Source: Actinomycetota bacterium (lineage in GTDB: Bacteria > Actinomycetota > Humimicrobiia > Humimicrobiales > Humimicrobiaceae). Taken from it: 5,915 bases of DNA. The first letter of the stretch is position 1. Every line of letters begins with the position of its first letter. The position numbers were made by a program, and so were the translations under genes. Positions 1 to 5,915 of the stretch are shown one piece after another. The notes below the pieces were generated by a model. That model searched no databases. It was not told the DNA's origin and was given only the letters and a program-made list of their open reading frames with translations. The DNA lies in assembly GCA_003563375.1 (NCBI GenBank), contig PWSB01000004.1, positions 1 to 5,915 of the forward strand, read 5' to 3'.

Positions 1-786
1 CAAAAAGAATATATCCTCTTTATGGGGGCTGTCTTCCCTTGCCTTATATGAAGCTTCGCTTTTCCAGCCTGTCCTTCCAACGATAGCCAGCTTAAGCTTT
101 GGGTGATCAGCTTTTATCTTTGCGAAGGCATCTATGAGCAGGGGGTAGTTCTTTCTGGGCTCTATTGTTCCCACAGAAAGGATAAACTCTTCACCTATTT
201 GGTATCGGTCAAATACTGAACTGTCCGGATGGTTGAGCTTTTTGAACACAGCATCTGCTGCAGGATAGATCACATACACTTTATCCCGAGGTACCTTAAA
301 AAAATCCATTATGTCTTTTTTAGTGCTTTTAGATATTGCTATAATTTTTGAAGCCCTTTTCGCATTGGCCTTTACCTGCCTGGTATATTTTTTTATAAAC
401 CATTCAAAATTGAACTCGGGAAACCTTATAAAAGCCAAATCGTTTATGGTAAGGACGATGTTTTTATTGAATGTAGGGGGGATCATAAAATCAGGGCAGT
501 GGAAAACATCAGCCTTAAATCCAAGGAGCTCATAAGGAGGGAAACCCGCCCTGTCCCATGCCTTAAGACTTTTTTCGGAGGTCCTAAAAAACTTGCGCCT
601 GACATTGTCTCCTCTCCAGGCTGCAGTTTTTTCCAGGTGCCCTTCCGTCAGATATCTTGCTGCAAGGGTATATTGGTTATTCCCGCCTACAGCCAGGACA
701 TTGTTTACCAGGTTAAAAATATACCTCCCGGCACCTATATCGTGCCCGTGGTTTAGAAGTGTAGATATCTCAATACCTATTCTCAT
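1..786 (-). CDS. GT4-family glycosyltransferase, C-terminus cut off by window edge
   Basis: This frame is open for 262 codons from an ATG at 786 to the left edge, with no stop. The product is a GT-B fold retaining glycosyltransferase, expected to move a sugar from a nucleotide-sugar donor to a glycan or lipid-linked acceptor at the cytoplasmic membrane face. Visible landmarks are the N-terminal Gly-rich acceptor loop GAGRYIFNL (residues 18-26), VLTINDLAFIRFPE (111-124), the end of the first Rossmann domain at AISKSTKKDI (150-159), the linker VIYPAADAVF (172-181), and the start of the donor domain, FILSVGTIEPRKNYPLLIDAF (from residue 201), with R211/K212 in the usual donor-phosphate position. 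VGRTGW follows at 236-241. The layout resembles mannosyltransferase-like GT4 enzymes. About 100-120 residues, including the EX7E motif, lie outside the window. The start codon is one base after the TAA of the upstream 789-residue gene, so the two are almost certainly one operon and translationally coupled; no strong Shine-Dalgarno is seen. Donor and acceptor are unknown. Confidence 0.9.
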   Translation of the reverse strand, partial: MRIGIEISTLLNHGHDIGAGRYIFNLVNNVLAVGGNNQYTLAARYLTEGHLEKTAAWRGDNVRRKFFRTSEKSLKAWDRAGFPPYELLGFKADVFHCPDFMIPPTFNKNIVLTINDLAFIRFPEFNFEWFIKKYTRQVKANAKRASKIIAISKSTKKDIMDFFKVPRDKVYVIYPAADAVFKKLNHPDSSVFDRYQIGEEFILSVGTIEPRKNYPLLIDAFAKIKADHPKLKLAIVGRTGWKSEASYKAREDSPHKEDIFFL

Positions 787-787
787 C

Positions 788-3157
788 TTAGCTCAGCTTA
801 TCGATAAACTTGTGTACAGAAGGCCTCTCATATTCCATCTTGTTGTGCAAAAGCTGCCTCACCTTATCTATCTCTATCCTGAACTTGGTCTGTTCCAGGT
901 TTTGCAGATAGGATATGTATTCCTCATACTTCATATTTCCCAGCAGCGCAAAAAGCCTCTGGTAGGTCCTGTAAAGGTTATTTAATGTGTAATGGGGCAC
1001 ATTTTCAACAAAATCAAAGAAATTGGTCTCGCCCCAGCAAAACTTTATGATATCGACATCAAATAATTTCCTGGACATCTGGATATCGGTACGCTCTTTT
1101 TTAAGGTAGGGGATGCTTTTGCTAAACTCCCAGGTTATCTTCCGGCCTATTGCTCTCAGGTTTTCGTCTTTAAGGTTCTGTTTTTGTATACCAAGCTCTA
1201 TTTTTTTTATTCGGGCCAGGTTAGGGGGGTCAGCATTTTTATAAGCGGTGCGCAGAAGATTCAATTTCTGGTAATAATACTTGGTCTGCCACCCCGTGGC
1301 TGCGTCCCTGAAGCTGTATGCATATTTATGGTAGACGATAGCTGAGGGGCAGGACCTGAAACGGTACCCGTTAAGGTTTGCCCTGTAACAGAAATCGATA
1401 TCCTCATAAAACAAAAAGAAGGTGGGGTCTATCTTGCCCACCACCTCCTCTGAAAAGACGCTTCTCTTCATGAATGCTGAACTAAAAGAGACACCGAATA
1501 CGTTCTCGTCCCTGTCGTACTGGTCAAGGTCAAGCTGGCCCAAGCCCTGGTAGCCTATATATAAGGAATTATCTACATAGGTCCCCACGCTTTCTATAAA
1601 GTCGCGCATATAATAGAACTTGATCTTGGGCGCAAGCCCGATGTATCTCCTGTCCAGCCCCTTTATCATGTTTACGCATTCCTCCAAAAACCTTTTGTTG
1701 TACGCCACATCAAAGTTTGATATGAGCACGTATTCGCTGTCTATCTCTTCCAGGGCCCTATTTACGGCTCTTCCAAGCCCCAGGTTTTCGGAGGACTCCA
1801 TAATCCTTATATCAGGGAATCTCTGCCTTATCTTTTCCAGTACACCGTTTCCGCTGTTATTGTCAAAGATTACTATCTCTTTGTCCGGATAGGTCTGGCC
1901 TTCAAGCGATGCGATACATTCTTCGAGGCACTCAAAGCTTGACCTGTAATTTATTACCAAGGCTGTCACCCTGGGTTTTTTGGGTATTTTTTTCTCTTCA
2001 CTAAAATCCCTGGCAACAAGGTCGGCATCCTTTAAGCTTAAGATCTTTTTTATCTGTGAATCATACTGGTCTACCTTGTCCTCCCAATGAAAGCTTTTGG
2101 AAAACTCATAAGCCTGGACCCCAAGCTTGCCCCTTAACTCCTTATCTTCTATCAGCAGTTCAACCTTTTCTAAAAATTGGTCTTTATCTTTTACTACAAA
2201 ACCGGTCACCCCATCCTGCGCTACTTCAGGATGGGCCCCTATATGGTAACATACAACCGGCTTTTTGAAGCTCTGGGCCTCTGCTACCGGAAGGTCAAAA
2301 CCTTCCCACTTCGAACAGGTTATATATATGTCAGAGGCCTTGTATACCAAGGGCATAAGCTGTTCAGGCGCATTTTTTATAACCTTTATCCCATGGTTTC
2401 TAAGCACTGCCTCGTCGTTTTCTGTCCCGTATCCTACCGCCAGCAGCTTTACCCCGTTATTTCTGTTGTAAAAATGGTTGTATATATGGATAAGCTCATC
2501 CACCCCTTTATAGGGCTGGTTGCTTATGTTTAACCGGCCTACATAAAGAAGCAGTACATCTTCTGGCTCTACCCCTTGAGCTTTCCTAAAATCGGCTACG
2601 CTTTCATCAGAGGGTATGTCTGCAATGCTGTAATGATTGCAGCCGTTATATATAACTGATGCTTTTTTGCGCAGGTAGGTATAAAGTCCGCCCATCAAAT
2701 ACTGGGATACGGTGATTATCTTCTCTGCTTTCCTAAAATAGTAAAGGTTTTGGCTCATATGCTGGTATTTATAATAAAGCCTTCTTTTTAGGGGCATCCC
2801 GTCTGTAGACACTATACCGTGGTCCACTACCAGTACAGGTTTTTTTAGTTTTGGTATTAAGCTGTAGAAAGGAAAGGACTGGATAACGAAAAGGTCTATA
2901 TCCCTTCTTTTAAAAAAAGGTATCAGTTTTTGTATCCGCCTCTCATAGGTCCAGGGATTGGTCAGGGGCCTGACATAGGGAAGTGTGGTTATCCTGTATG
3001 ACTTTCTTTTGGTAAAGGTCTCATCATGGTAGTTGCAGTATACCCTGGTATGATAGCCTTTCTTGGCCAAGCCGTCAGCCATCCTGTCTACCACCAGGTC
3101 GACTCCGTGGCCCTTTATCATCCGGTCAGTTATAAAAGCGATCTTGATTTTCCGCAT
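788..3157 (-). CDS. Bifunctional glycosyltransferase, GT4 domain fused to GT2 domain
   Basis: This complete 789-residue protein appears to carry two transferase domains. Residues 1-375 are a GT4 GT-B unit: N-terminal IKIAFITDRMIKGHGVD (4-20), donor-domain start LLLYVGRLN (202-210) with R208 and K217 as likely phosphate contacts, and the EX7E motif in WEGFDLPVAEA (E285 and E293), followed by GAHPEVAQDGVTGFVV (307-322). A charged linker (about 376-395) leads to a GT2 GT-A domain: VTALVINYRSS (397-407), FDNNSG (431-436), SENLGLGRAVNRALE (456-470), the DXD-like NFD (481-483) and YEDIDFCYR (584-592), as in rhamnosyltransferase-type GT2 enzymes. Residues about 640-789 are a Lys/Tyr/Leu-rich tail that I do not recognise. 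No signal peptide or clear membrane helix is visible, so it is probably cytoplasmic or peripheral. The ATG at 3157 is chosen because it precedes the first beta strand; the GGG two bases upstream is a poorly spaced ribosome site. It heads the minus-strand operon. It likely adds two successive sugars to a surface glycan; specificity is unknown. Confidence 0.93.
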   Translation of the reverse strand: MRKIKIAFITDRMIKGHGVDLVVDRMADGLAKKGYHTRVYCNYHDETFTKRKSYRITTLPYVRPLTNPWTYERRIQKLIPFFKRRDIDLFVIQSFPFYSLIPKLKKPVLVVDHGIVSTDGMPLKRRLYYKYQHMSQNLYYFRKAEKIITVSQYLMGGLYTYLRKKASVIYNGCNHYSIADIPSDESVADFRKAQGVEPEDVLLLYVGRLNISNQPYKGVDELIHIYNHFYNRNNGVKLLAVGYGTENDEAVLRNHGIKVIKNAPEQLMPLVYKASDIYITCSKWEGFDLPVAEAQSFKKPVVCYHIGAHPEVAQDGVTGFVVKDKDQFLEKVELLIEDKELRGKLGVQAYEFSKSFHWEDKVDQYDSQIKKILSLKDADLVARDFSEEKKIPKKPRVTALVINYRSSFECLEECIASLEGQTYPDKEIVIFDNNSGNGVLEKIRQRFPDIRIMESSENLGLGRAVNRALEEIDSEYVLISNFDVAYNKRFLEECVNMIKGLDRRYIGLAPKIKFYYMRDFIESVGTYVDNSLYIGYQGLGQLDLDQYDRDENVFGVSFSSAFMKRSVFSEEVVGKIDPTFFLFYEDIDFCYRANLNGYRFRSCPSAIVYHKYAYSFRDAATGWQTKYYYQKLNLLRTAYKNADPPNLARIKKIELGIQKQNLKDENLRAIGRKITWEFSKSIPYLKKERTDIQMSRKLFDVDIIKFCWGETNFFDFVENVPHYTLNNLYRTYQRLFALLGNMKYEEYISYLQNLEQTKFRIEIDKVRQLLHNKMEYERPSVHKFIDKLS

Positions 3158-3178
3158 ATCCCTAAAATACTTGATTTG

Positions 3179-3192
3179 TTACATTTTACATT
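3179..3192. repeat. Two perfect tandem copies of TTACATT
   Basis: TTACATT occurs twice head to tail, 22 bases upstream of the start codon of the minus-strand GT4-GT2 gene. The repeat is certain, but in AT-rich DNA a 7-base tandem pair can arise by chance. Any role as a protein-binding site is speculation. Confidence 0.4.
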
Positions 3193-3288
3193 AGTTGATG
3201 TTTAAAATAAATTATTTATTGGAATTAATATCTCTTTTACAATACGACTTAAAACACCATTCTCGGCCGGGGGTTAATTTTAAGGCCT

Positions 3289-3317
3289 TTGATTAGGACC
3301 TTTTAGTCTGGTTTAAT
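3289..3317 (+). promoter_or_regulatory. Candidate sigma70-type promoter of the nitroreductase gene
   Basis: TTGATT (3289-3294, 4 of 6 matches to TTGACA) is followed after exactly 17 bases by TTTAAT (3312-3317, 5 of 6 matches to TATAAT). Transcription would start near 3324, giving a very short leader of about 14 bases that just contains the ribosome-binding site. The spacing is ideal but the leader is tight, so this is a candidate only. Confidence 0.42.
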
Positions 3318-3326
3318 AGTAAAAAA

Positions 3327-3331
3327 AAGGA
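3327..3331 (+). promoter_or_regulatory. Ribosome-binding site of the nitroreductase gene
   Basis: AAGGA ends six bases before the ATG at 3338. This is good Shine-Dalgarno spacing and fixes that ATG as the start, which also leaves the conserved N-terminal R-K-S-I-R motif intact. Confidence 0.75.
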
Positions 3332-3337
3332 AATGAT

Positions 3338-3868
3338 ATGCAGGTAGAAGAGGTTATAAAAAAGAGAAAAAGCATCAGAAAATACAGTGCCAAGCCGGTA
3401 GAGAAAGAAAAGATTATAAAGATTGCCGAAGCTGCAAGGCTGAGCCCTTCTGCATCCAATAAACAGCCCTGGAGGTTTGTGGCAATCACCGACAAAGAGC
3501 TGCTGGAGAAGGCCGCAGGATCCCTGGGAGCTATAAATTCATGGGCCAGGACAGCCCCCTGCATCATTGCGGGCTGTTCGGTGAAAAAGGATATCATAAC
3601 CCATTGGATAGCCGAGCCTTTATCCGGGGTCAGATACCACATACTTGATATGGGGATAGCCATGGAACACATGGTCCTGCAGGCAGAGGAACTGGGCCTT
3701 TCAACCTGCTGGGTGGGCTGGTTTGATGAAAGGAAATTGAAAAAATTGCTGAACCTTCCCTTAAATTGGAGGATTGCAAGCCTACTGACCTTAGGTTACA
3801 GGGCTGAAAACTACGAGCCAAAGGCAACGAAGAGATTACCTCTGGACAGGATACTGGTCTTTAGATAG
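3338..3868 (+). CDS. Nitroreductase-family FMN-dependent oxidoreductase
   Basis: This 176-residue protein has the size and motif order of the small single-domain nitroreductase family: cytoplasmic, normally homodimeric FMN enzymes that use NAD(P)H to reduce nitro compounds, quinones or other electron acceptors. Residues 9-16 (KRKSIRKY) match the FMN-phosphate-binding R-x-S-x-R motif. EAARLSPSASNKQPWRFV (31-48) is the second FMN-contact segment with the typical PSxxNxQPW core. DMGIAMEHMVLQAEELGLST (from 104) leads into CWVGWFDERKLKKLL (124-138), the conserved segment near the flavin, and the end LTLGYRAENYEPKATKRLPL (from 150) is the usual GY...P..KR.PL tail. No ferredoxin domain or signal peptide is present. 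The start has a well-spaced AAGGA site. The physiological substrate cannot be told from sequence. Its neighbours are all glycosyltransferases, with which no functional link is evident. It is divergent from the left operon and 111 bases from the next gene, which has its own promoter element, so it is probably transcribed on its own. Confidence 0.93.
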   Translation: MQVEEVIKKRKSIRKYSAKPVEKEKIIKIAEAARLSPSASNKQPWRFVAITDKELLEKAAGSLGAINSWARTAPCIIAGCSVKKDIITHWIAEPLSGVRYHILDMGIAMEHMVLQAEELGLSTCWVGWFDERKLKKLLNLPLNWRIASLLTLGYRAENYEPKATKRLPLDRILVFR

Positions 3869-3935
3869 ATACGGTTATAGTGGAAGCTTGGTTTGATAAA
3901 ATATAGAAACTGTAATTTTGTTTACATAAATAGTC

Positions 3936-3944
3936 TGTTATAAT
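3936..3944 (+). promoter_or_regulatory. Perfect extended -10 promoter element before GT2-GT4 gene
   Basis: TGTTATAAT is a perfect extended -10 (TGn plus TATAAT at 3939-3944). The -35 is weak: TTGTTT at 3918-3923 has a 15-base spacer, and nothing better sits at 17. Extended -10 promoters often do without a good -35. Transcription would begin near 3951, leaving a leader of roughly 30 bases that contains the ribosome site at 3969-3973. Confidence 0.65.
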
Positions 3945-3968
3945 TTACCTAATTTTACAATTTTTCCT

Positions 3969-3973
3969 GGAGA
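3969..3973 (+). promoter_or_regulatory. Ribosome-binding site of the GT2-GT4 gene
   Basis: GGAGA, within CTGGAGA, ends six bases before the ATG at 3980. This strong, well-placed Shine-Dalgarno sets the start of a reading frame that otherwise has no stop inside the window. Confidence 0.8.
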
Positions 3974-3979
3974 CTTCTT

Positions 3980-5915
3980 ATGGTAGATATTTTAAACTAT
4001 CCCGGTGTGAGCATATGCATAGCCACCCTTAACGGAAAGGATTACTTAAAAGGCTGCCTTACCAGCATAAAAGAGATGGATTATCCCCAAGAAAAAATAG
4101 AGGTCATAGTAGTGGATAACGGATCAGATGACGGTTCTGTTGAGTTTCTGGCCAAAGAGTTTCCCGATGTGGTGACCATAAGAAACAATAAGAACAAGGG
4201 ATTTGCTGCAGCCAATAACCAGGCAGCAGAAGCCGCAAAAAACCCCTATATCGCATTCCTGAACAATGATACTAAAGTAGATAAAAACTGGCTTGCAGAA
4301 CTTGCCAGGCCGCTTCTGGGCAGCTGGGACGTTGCTGCTTCAGGCTCCAAGGTCCTTTCATCAGACGGCAAGGCCATTGATTTTGCAGGGGCGATGATAA
4401 ACTTTGAAGGGAAGGGCTTCCAGGTTGACTATGGGGTCCCCATTGGCCAAGACAAGCATAATAACCCCGTCCATCTCCCATTTGTAAACGGGGGAGCAAT
4501 GATGATAAGGGCCGAGGTGTTCAGATACAGCGGAGGCTTTGATGATGACTTCTTTGCCTATTATGAAGATGTCGACCTGGGATGGAGGCTCTGGGTGCTG
4601 GGCTATAAAGTGGTATTTTCCCCCAGCTCGATTGTCTACCATACCCATCACGGAACTTCCAATGCTTTCACCGAAGACAGGCTGAGGTTCCTAAAGGAAA
4701 GGAACTCGCTGTATTCTGTGTTTAAAAACTATGATGATGATAACCTCTCCAGGGTACTGGCCGCTTCTTTTGGAAATGCTTTTAACAGGTTGTTTGTGGA
4801 CATAGACTTTGACTATAAGAATTACTACCGGTTGGACCAAAAGGCGGACAAGGAGCTTGATATGCAGGCTGAAAACATCACTATCGGAAAAGAGCCTTTG
4901 AGCTCAGCCATGGCTGTAAAAGATTTTTTTGACAGCCTGCCCAAGCTTTTGAAAAAAAGGAAATGGATACAGGCTCACCGCAAAAGGGATGATAAGGCAG
5001 TTTTTTCCTATTTCGGGGGGCAGTTTTTGGCTGTATCTCCTGATCCTGAGTACCAGCAGAATCAGATAAACCTCCTTGAATCCACGGGAATATACAGGCT
5101 GTTTGAAAAAAAGATTAAAAGGAATGTCCTCATTATCGCCAGCGATGTAGTCAAAAAAGAGATGGCCGGCCCAGCCATCAGGGTCTGGAACTTTTCCCGC
5201 ATATTATCAGAGCATATGAATGTGATCCTGGCTATTCCCAATGACACCGACCTTGAGCCTGATAATTTCGATATCCAAAAATATACTGATGAGGCAAGCT
5301 TAAAAAGATTAATAGAGAGGGTGGACCTGATAATCACCGGCGGCACTACCTTTTCAAGGTTTGCATGCATAAAAGAGTCAGAAAAATATCTTGTTATGGA
5401 TGTCTATGACCCCTACACCCTGGCCGTATTGGCTGAGTACAGGGACGAGCCAATTGAAGAAAGGCTAAAAATCCATAAGATGGTGCACCTAAACTTAAAT
5501 GAACAGTTCTATTACGGGGACTATTTTATTTGCGCTTCAGAAAGGCAGAGGGACTACTGGCTGGGGATGGCTGCTGCCTTGGACAGGGTCAATCCTTACA
5601 GCTACCAGGAAGACCCCACCCTCAAAAAGATGATAGACGTGGTCCCTTTCGGCCTTCCTTCCCATAAGCCCATGCATACGAAAAAGGTACTCAGAGGGGT
5701 GGTCGAAGGCATAGGGGAGGATGATTTTGTGATACTGTGGGGCGGAGGCATTTATAACTGGTTTGACCCTCTCACCCTGATTAAGGCCATGGCTCAGATA
5801 GCAGAAGAAAGGGATGACATAAAACTTTTTTTCATGGGCATAAAACATCCCAATCCTGATGTAAAGGAGCTGCAGATGGCCTCAAAAGCGGTGGAACTGG
5901 CCAAGAAGATAGGGG
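3980..5915 (+). CDS. Bifunctional glycosyltransferase, GT2 domain fused to GT4-type domain, C-terminus cut off by window edge
   Basis: The frame is open for 645 codons from ATG 3980 to the right edge. Residues 8-250 are a GT2 (GT-A) domain: PGVSICIATLNGKDYL (8-23), EVIVVDNGSDDGS (41-53), NKNKGFAAANNQAA (70-83), the metal-binding DXD-like NNDT (95-98), PFVNGGAMMIRAEVF (167-181) and YYEDVDLGWRLW (194-205), as in rhamnosyltransferase-type enzymes. A basic connector at 316-340 (SLPKLLKKRKWIQAHRKR) follows. From about 381 a GT4-like GT-B unit starts: VLIIASDVVKKEMAGPAIR (383-401, Gly-rich loop), LVMDVYDPYTL (471-481), GDYFICASERQRDYWLG (513-529), DVVPFGLPS (553-561) and LWGGGIYNWFDPLTLIKA (586-603). 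I recognise this motif series from a GT4 subfamily seen in actinobacteria and other phyla. The rest of the donor domain, including any EX7E motif, is outside the window. No signal peptide or obvious membrane helix is seen. It probably adds two sugars to a surface polysaccharide; donors are unknown. Confidence 0.92.
   Translation, partial: MVDILNYPGVSICIATLNGKDYLKGCLTSIKEMDYPQEKIEVIVVDNGSDDGSVEFLAKEFPDVVTIRNNKNKGFAAANNQAAEAAKNPYIAFLNNDTKVDKNWLAELARPLLGSWDVAASGSKVLSSDGKAIDFAGAMINFEGKGFQVDYGVPIGQDKHNNPVHLPFVNGGAMMIRAEVFRYSGGFDDDFFAYYEDVDLGWRLWVLGYKVVFSPSSIVYHTHHGTSNAFTEDRLRFLKERNSLYSVFKNYDDDNLSRVLAASFGNAFNRLFVDIDFDYKNYYRLDQKADKELDMQAENITIGKEPLSSAMAVKDFFDSLPKLLKKRKWIQAHRKRDDKAVFSYFGGQFLAVSPDPEYQQNQINLLESTGIYRLFEKKIKRNVLIIASDVVKKEMAGPAIRVWNFSRILSEHMNVILAIPNDTDLEPDNFDIQKYTDEASLKRLIERVDLIITGGTTFSRFACIKESEKYLVMDVYDPYTLAVLAEYRDEPIEERLKIHKMVHLNLNEQFYYGDYFICASERQRDYWLGMAAALDRVNPYSYQEDPTLKKMIDVVPFGLPSHKPMHTKKVLRGVVEGIGEDDFVILWGGGIYNWFDPLTLIKAMAQIAEERDDIKLFFMGIKHPNPDVKELQMASKAVELAKKIG

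Larger units (their letters stand above)
3158..3337. other. Divergent intergenic region between GT fusion and nitroreductase
   Basis: These 180 bases separate two divergently transcribed genes and should hold both promoters. The left two thirds are very AT-rich, unlike the flanking coding sequence. A short GC-rich patch (CGGCCGGGGG, 3264-3273) interrupts it. A reasonable plus-strand promoter is visible (separate entry). For the minus strand only weak candidates exist: a TAAAAT-like -10 (reverse of 3183-3188) and an AATAAT-like -10 (reverse of 3211-3216), neither with a good -35 at normal spacing, so no call is made. No RNA gene or operator could be recognised. Confidence 0.6.

Noticed and set aside
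311..985. Overlapping plus-strand open frames opposite the left-hand glycosyltransferases
   Set aside because: They lie antisense to well-supported glycosyltransferase coding sequence, their translations show no family motifs, and they lack good ribosome sites.
1620..2533. Several plus-strand open frames of 68-118 codons within the GT4-GT2 gene
   Set aside because: All are antisense shadows of a gene with clear domain motifs along its length, and none resembles a known protein.
3158..3250. Minus-strand promoter for the GT4-GT2 operon
   Set aside because: TAAAAT and AATAAT -10 candidates exist, but the -35 matches are weak or at the wrong spacing (for example TTGTAA with a 20-base spacer), so no single site is defensible.
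3265..3287. Possible hairpin between GGCC at 3265-3268 and GGCC at 3284-3287 around TTAATTTTAA
   Set aside because: The arms are only four bases and GGCC is self-complementary, so pairing is not distinctive. There is no proper T tract for a terminator.
3313..3827. Minus-strand open frames opposite the nitroreductase
   Set aside because: The plus-strand frame carries the complete nitroreductase motif series with a ribosome site; the reverse frames carry no recognisable motifs.
3869..3935. Search for a rho-independent terminator after the nitroreductase
   Set aside because: No GC-rich stem followed by a T run is present; the only inverted matches (for example GTAA/TTAC near 3912-3925) are four bases long and AT-rich.
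4272..5848. Minus-strand open frames of 75-103 codons opposite the GT2-GT4 gene
   Set aside because: The plus frame is continuously open with conserved motifs in both domains, so these are antisense shadows.
1..5915. CRISPR arrays, tRNA or rRNA genes, insertion sequences, defence genes
   Set aside because: Apart from the two short gaps, the window is filled by four coding sequences with recognised motifs; no spaced repeats, cloverleaf sequence or transposase motifs were seen.

Overview
The window reads as part of a surface-polysaccharide (O-antigen, capsule or exopolysaccharide) glycosyltransferase locus from a bacterium. Protein-coding sequence is of intermediate G+C by eye. AGG and ATA codons are used heavily for Arg and Ile, AGG/GGA-type Shine-Dalgarno sites precede the two plus-strand genes, and the gaps between genes are distinctly AT-rich. 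I cannot place the organism. The codon style and the GT4 subfamily at the right end would fit an uncultured anaerobic lineage, possibly with actinobacterial affinity, but that is inference only.

Layout. On the minus strand (read right to left) lie a 789-residue bifunctional glycosyltransferase (GT4 domain then GT2 domain, 788..3157) and, one base after its stop codon, a second GT4-type glycosyltransferase that runs off the left edge (1..786, 262 residues visible). A 180-base AT-rich divergent intergenic region follows (3158..3337). On the plus strand are a small FMN nitroreductase-family protein (3338..3868), a 111-base gap holding a perfect extended -10 promoter element, and a large bifunctional glycosyltransferase with the reverse domain order (GT2 then GT4, 3980..5915), which runs off the right edge after 645 codons.

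How the genes work together. Together the three glycosyltransferase genes carry five catalytic domains (three GT4/GT-B, two GT2/GT-A). The natural reading is sequential addition of several sugars to a lipid-linked or surface glycan, with two enzymes carrying two transferase activities each. The nitroreductase does not obviously belong to that pathway; it has its own plausible promoter and is probably an unrelated flavoenzyme placed between two glycosyltransferase operons. No RNA genes, CRISPR arrays, insertion sequences, attachment sites or convincing terminators were seen. Sugar donors, acceptors and linkages cannot be read from the sequence.

I found no clear evidence of a previously undescribed system. 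The most notable feature is the pair of mirror-image GT fusions, one on each side of the divergent region.
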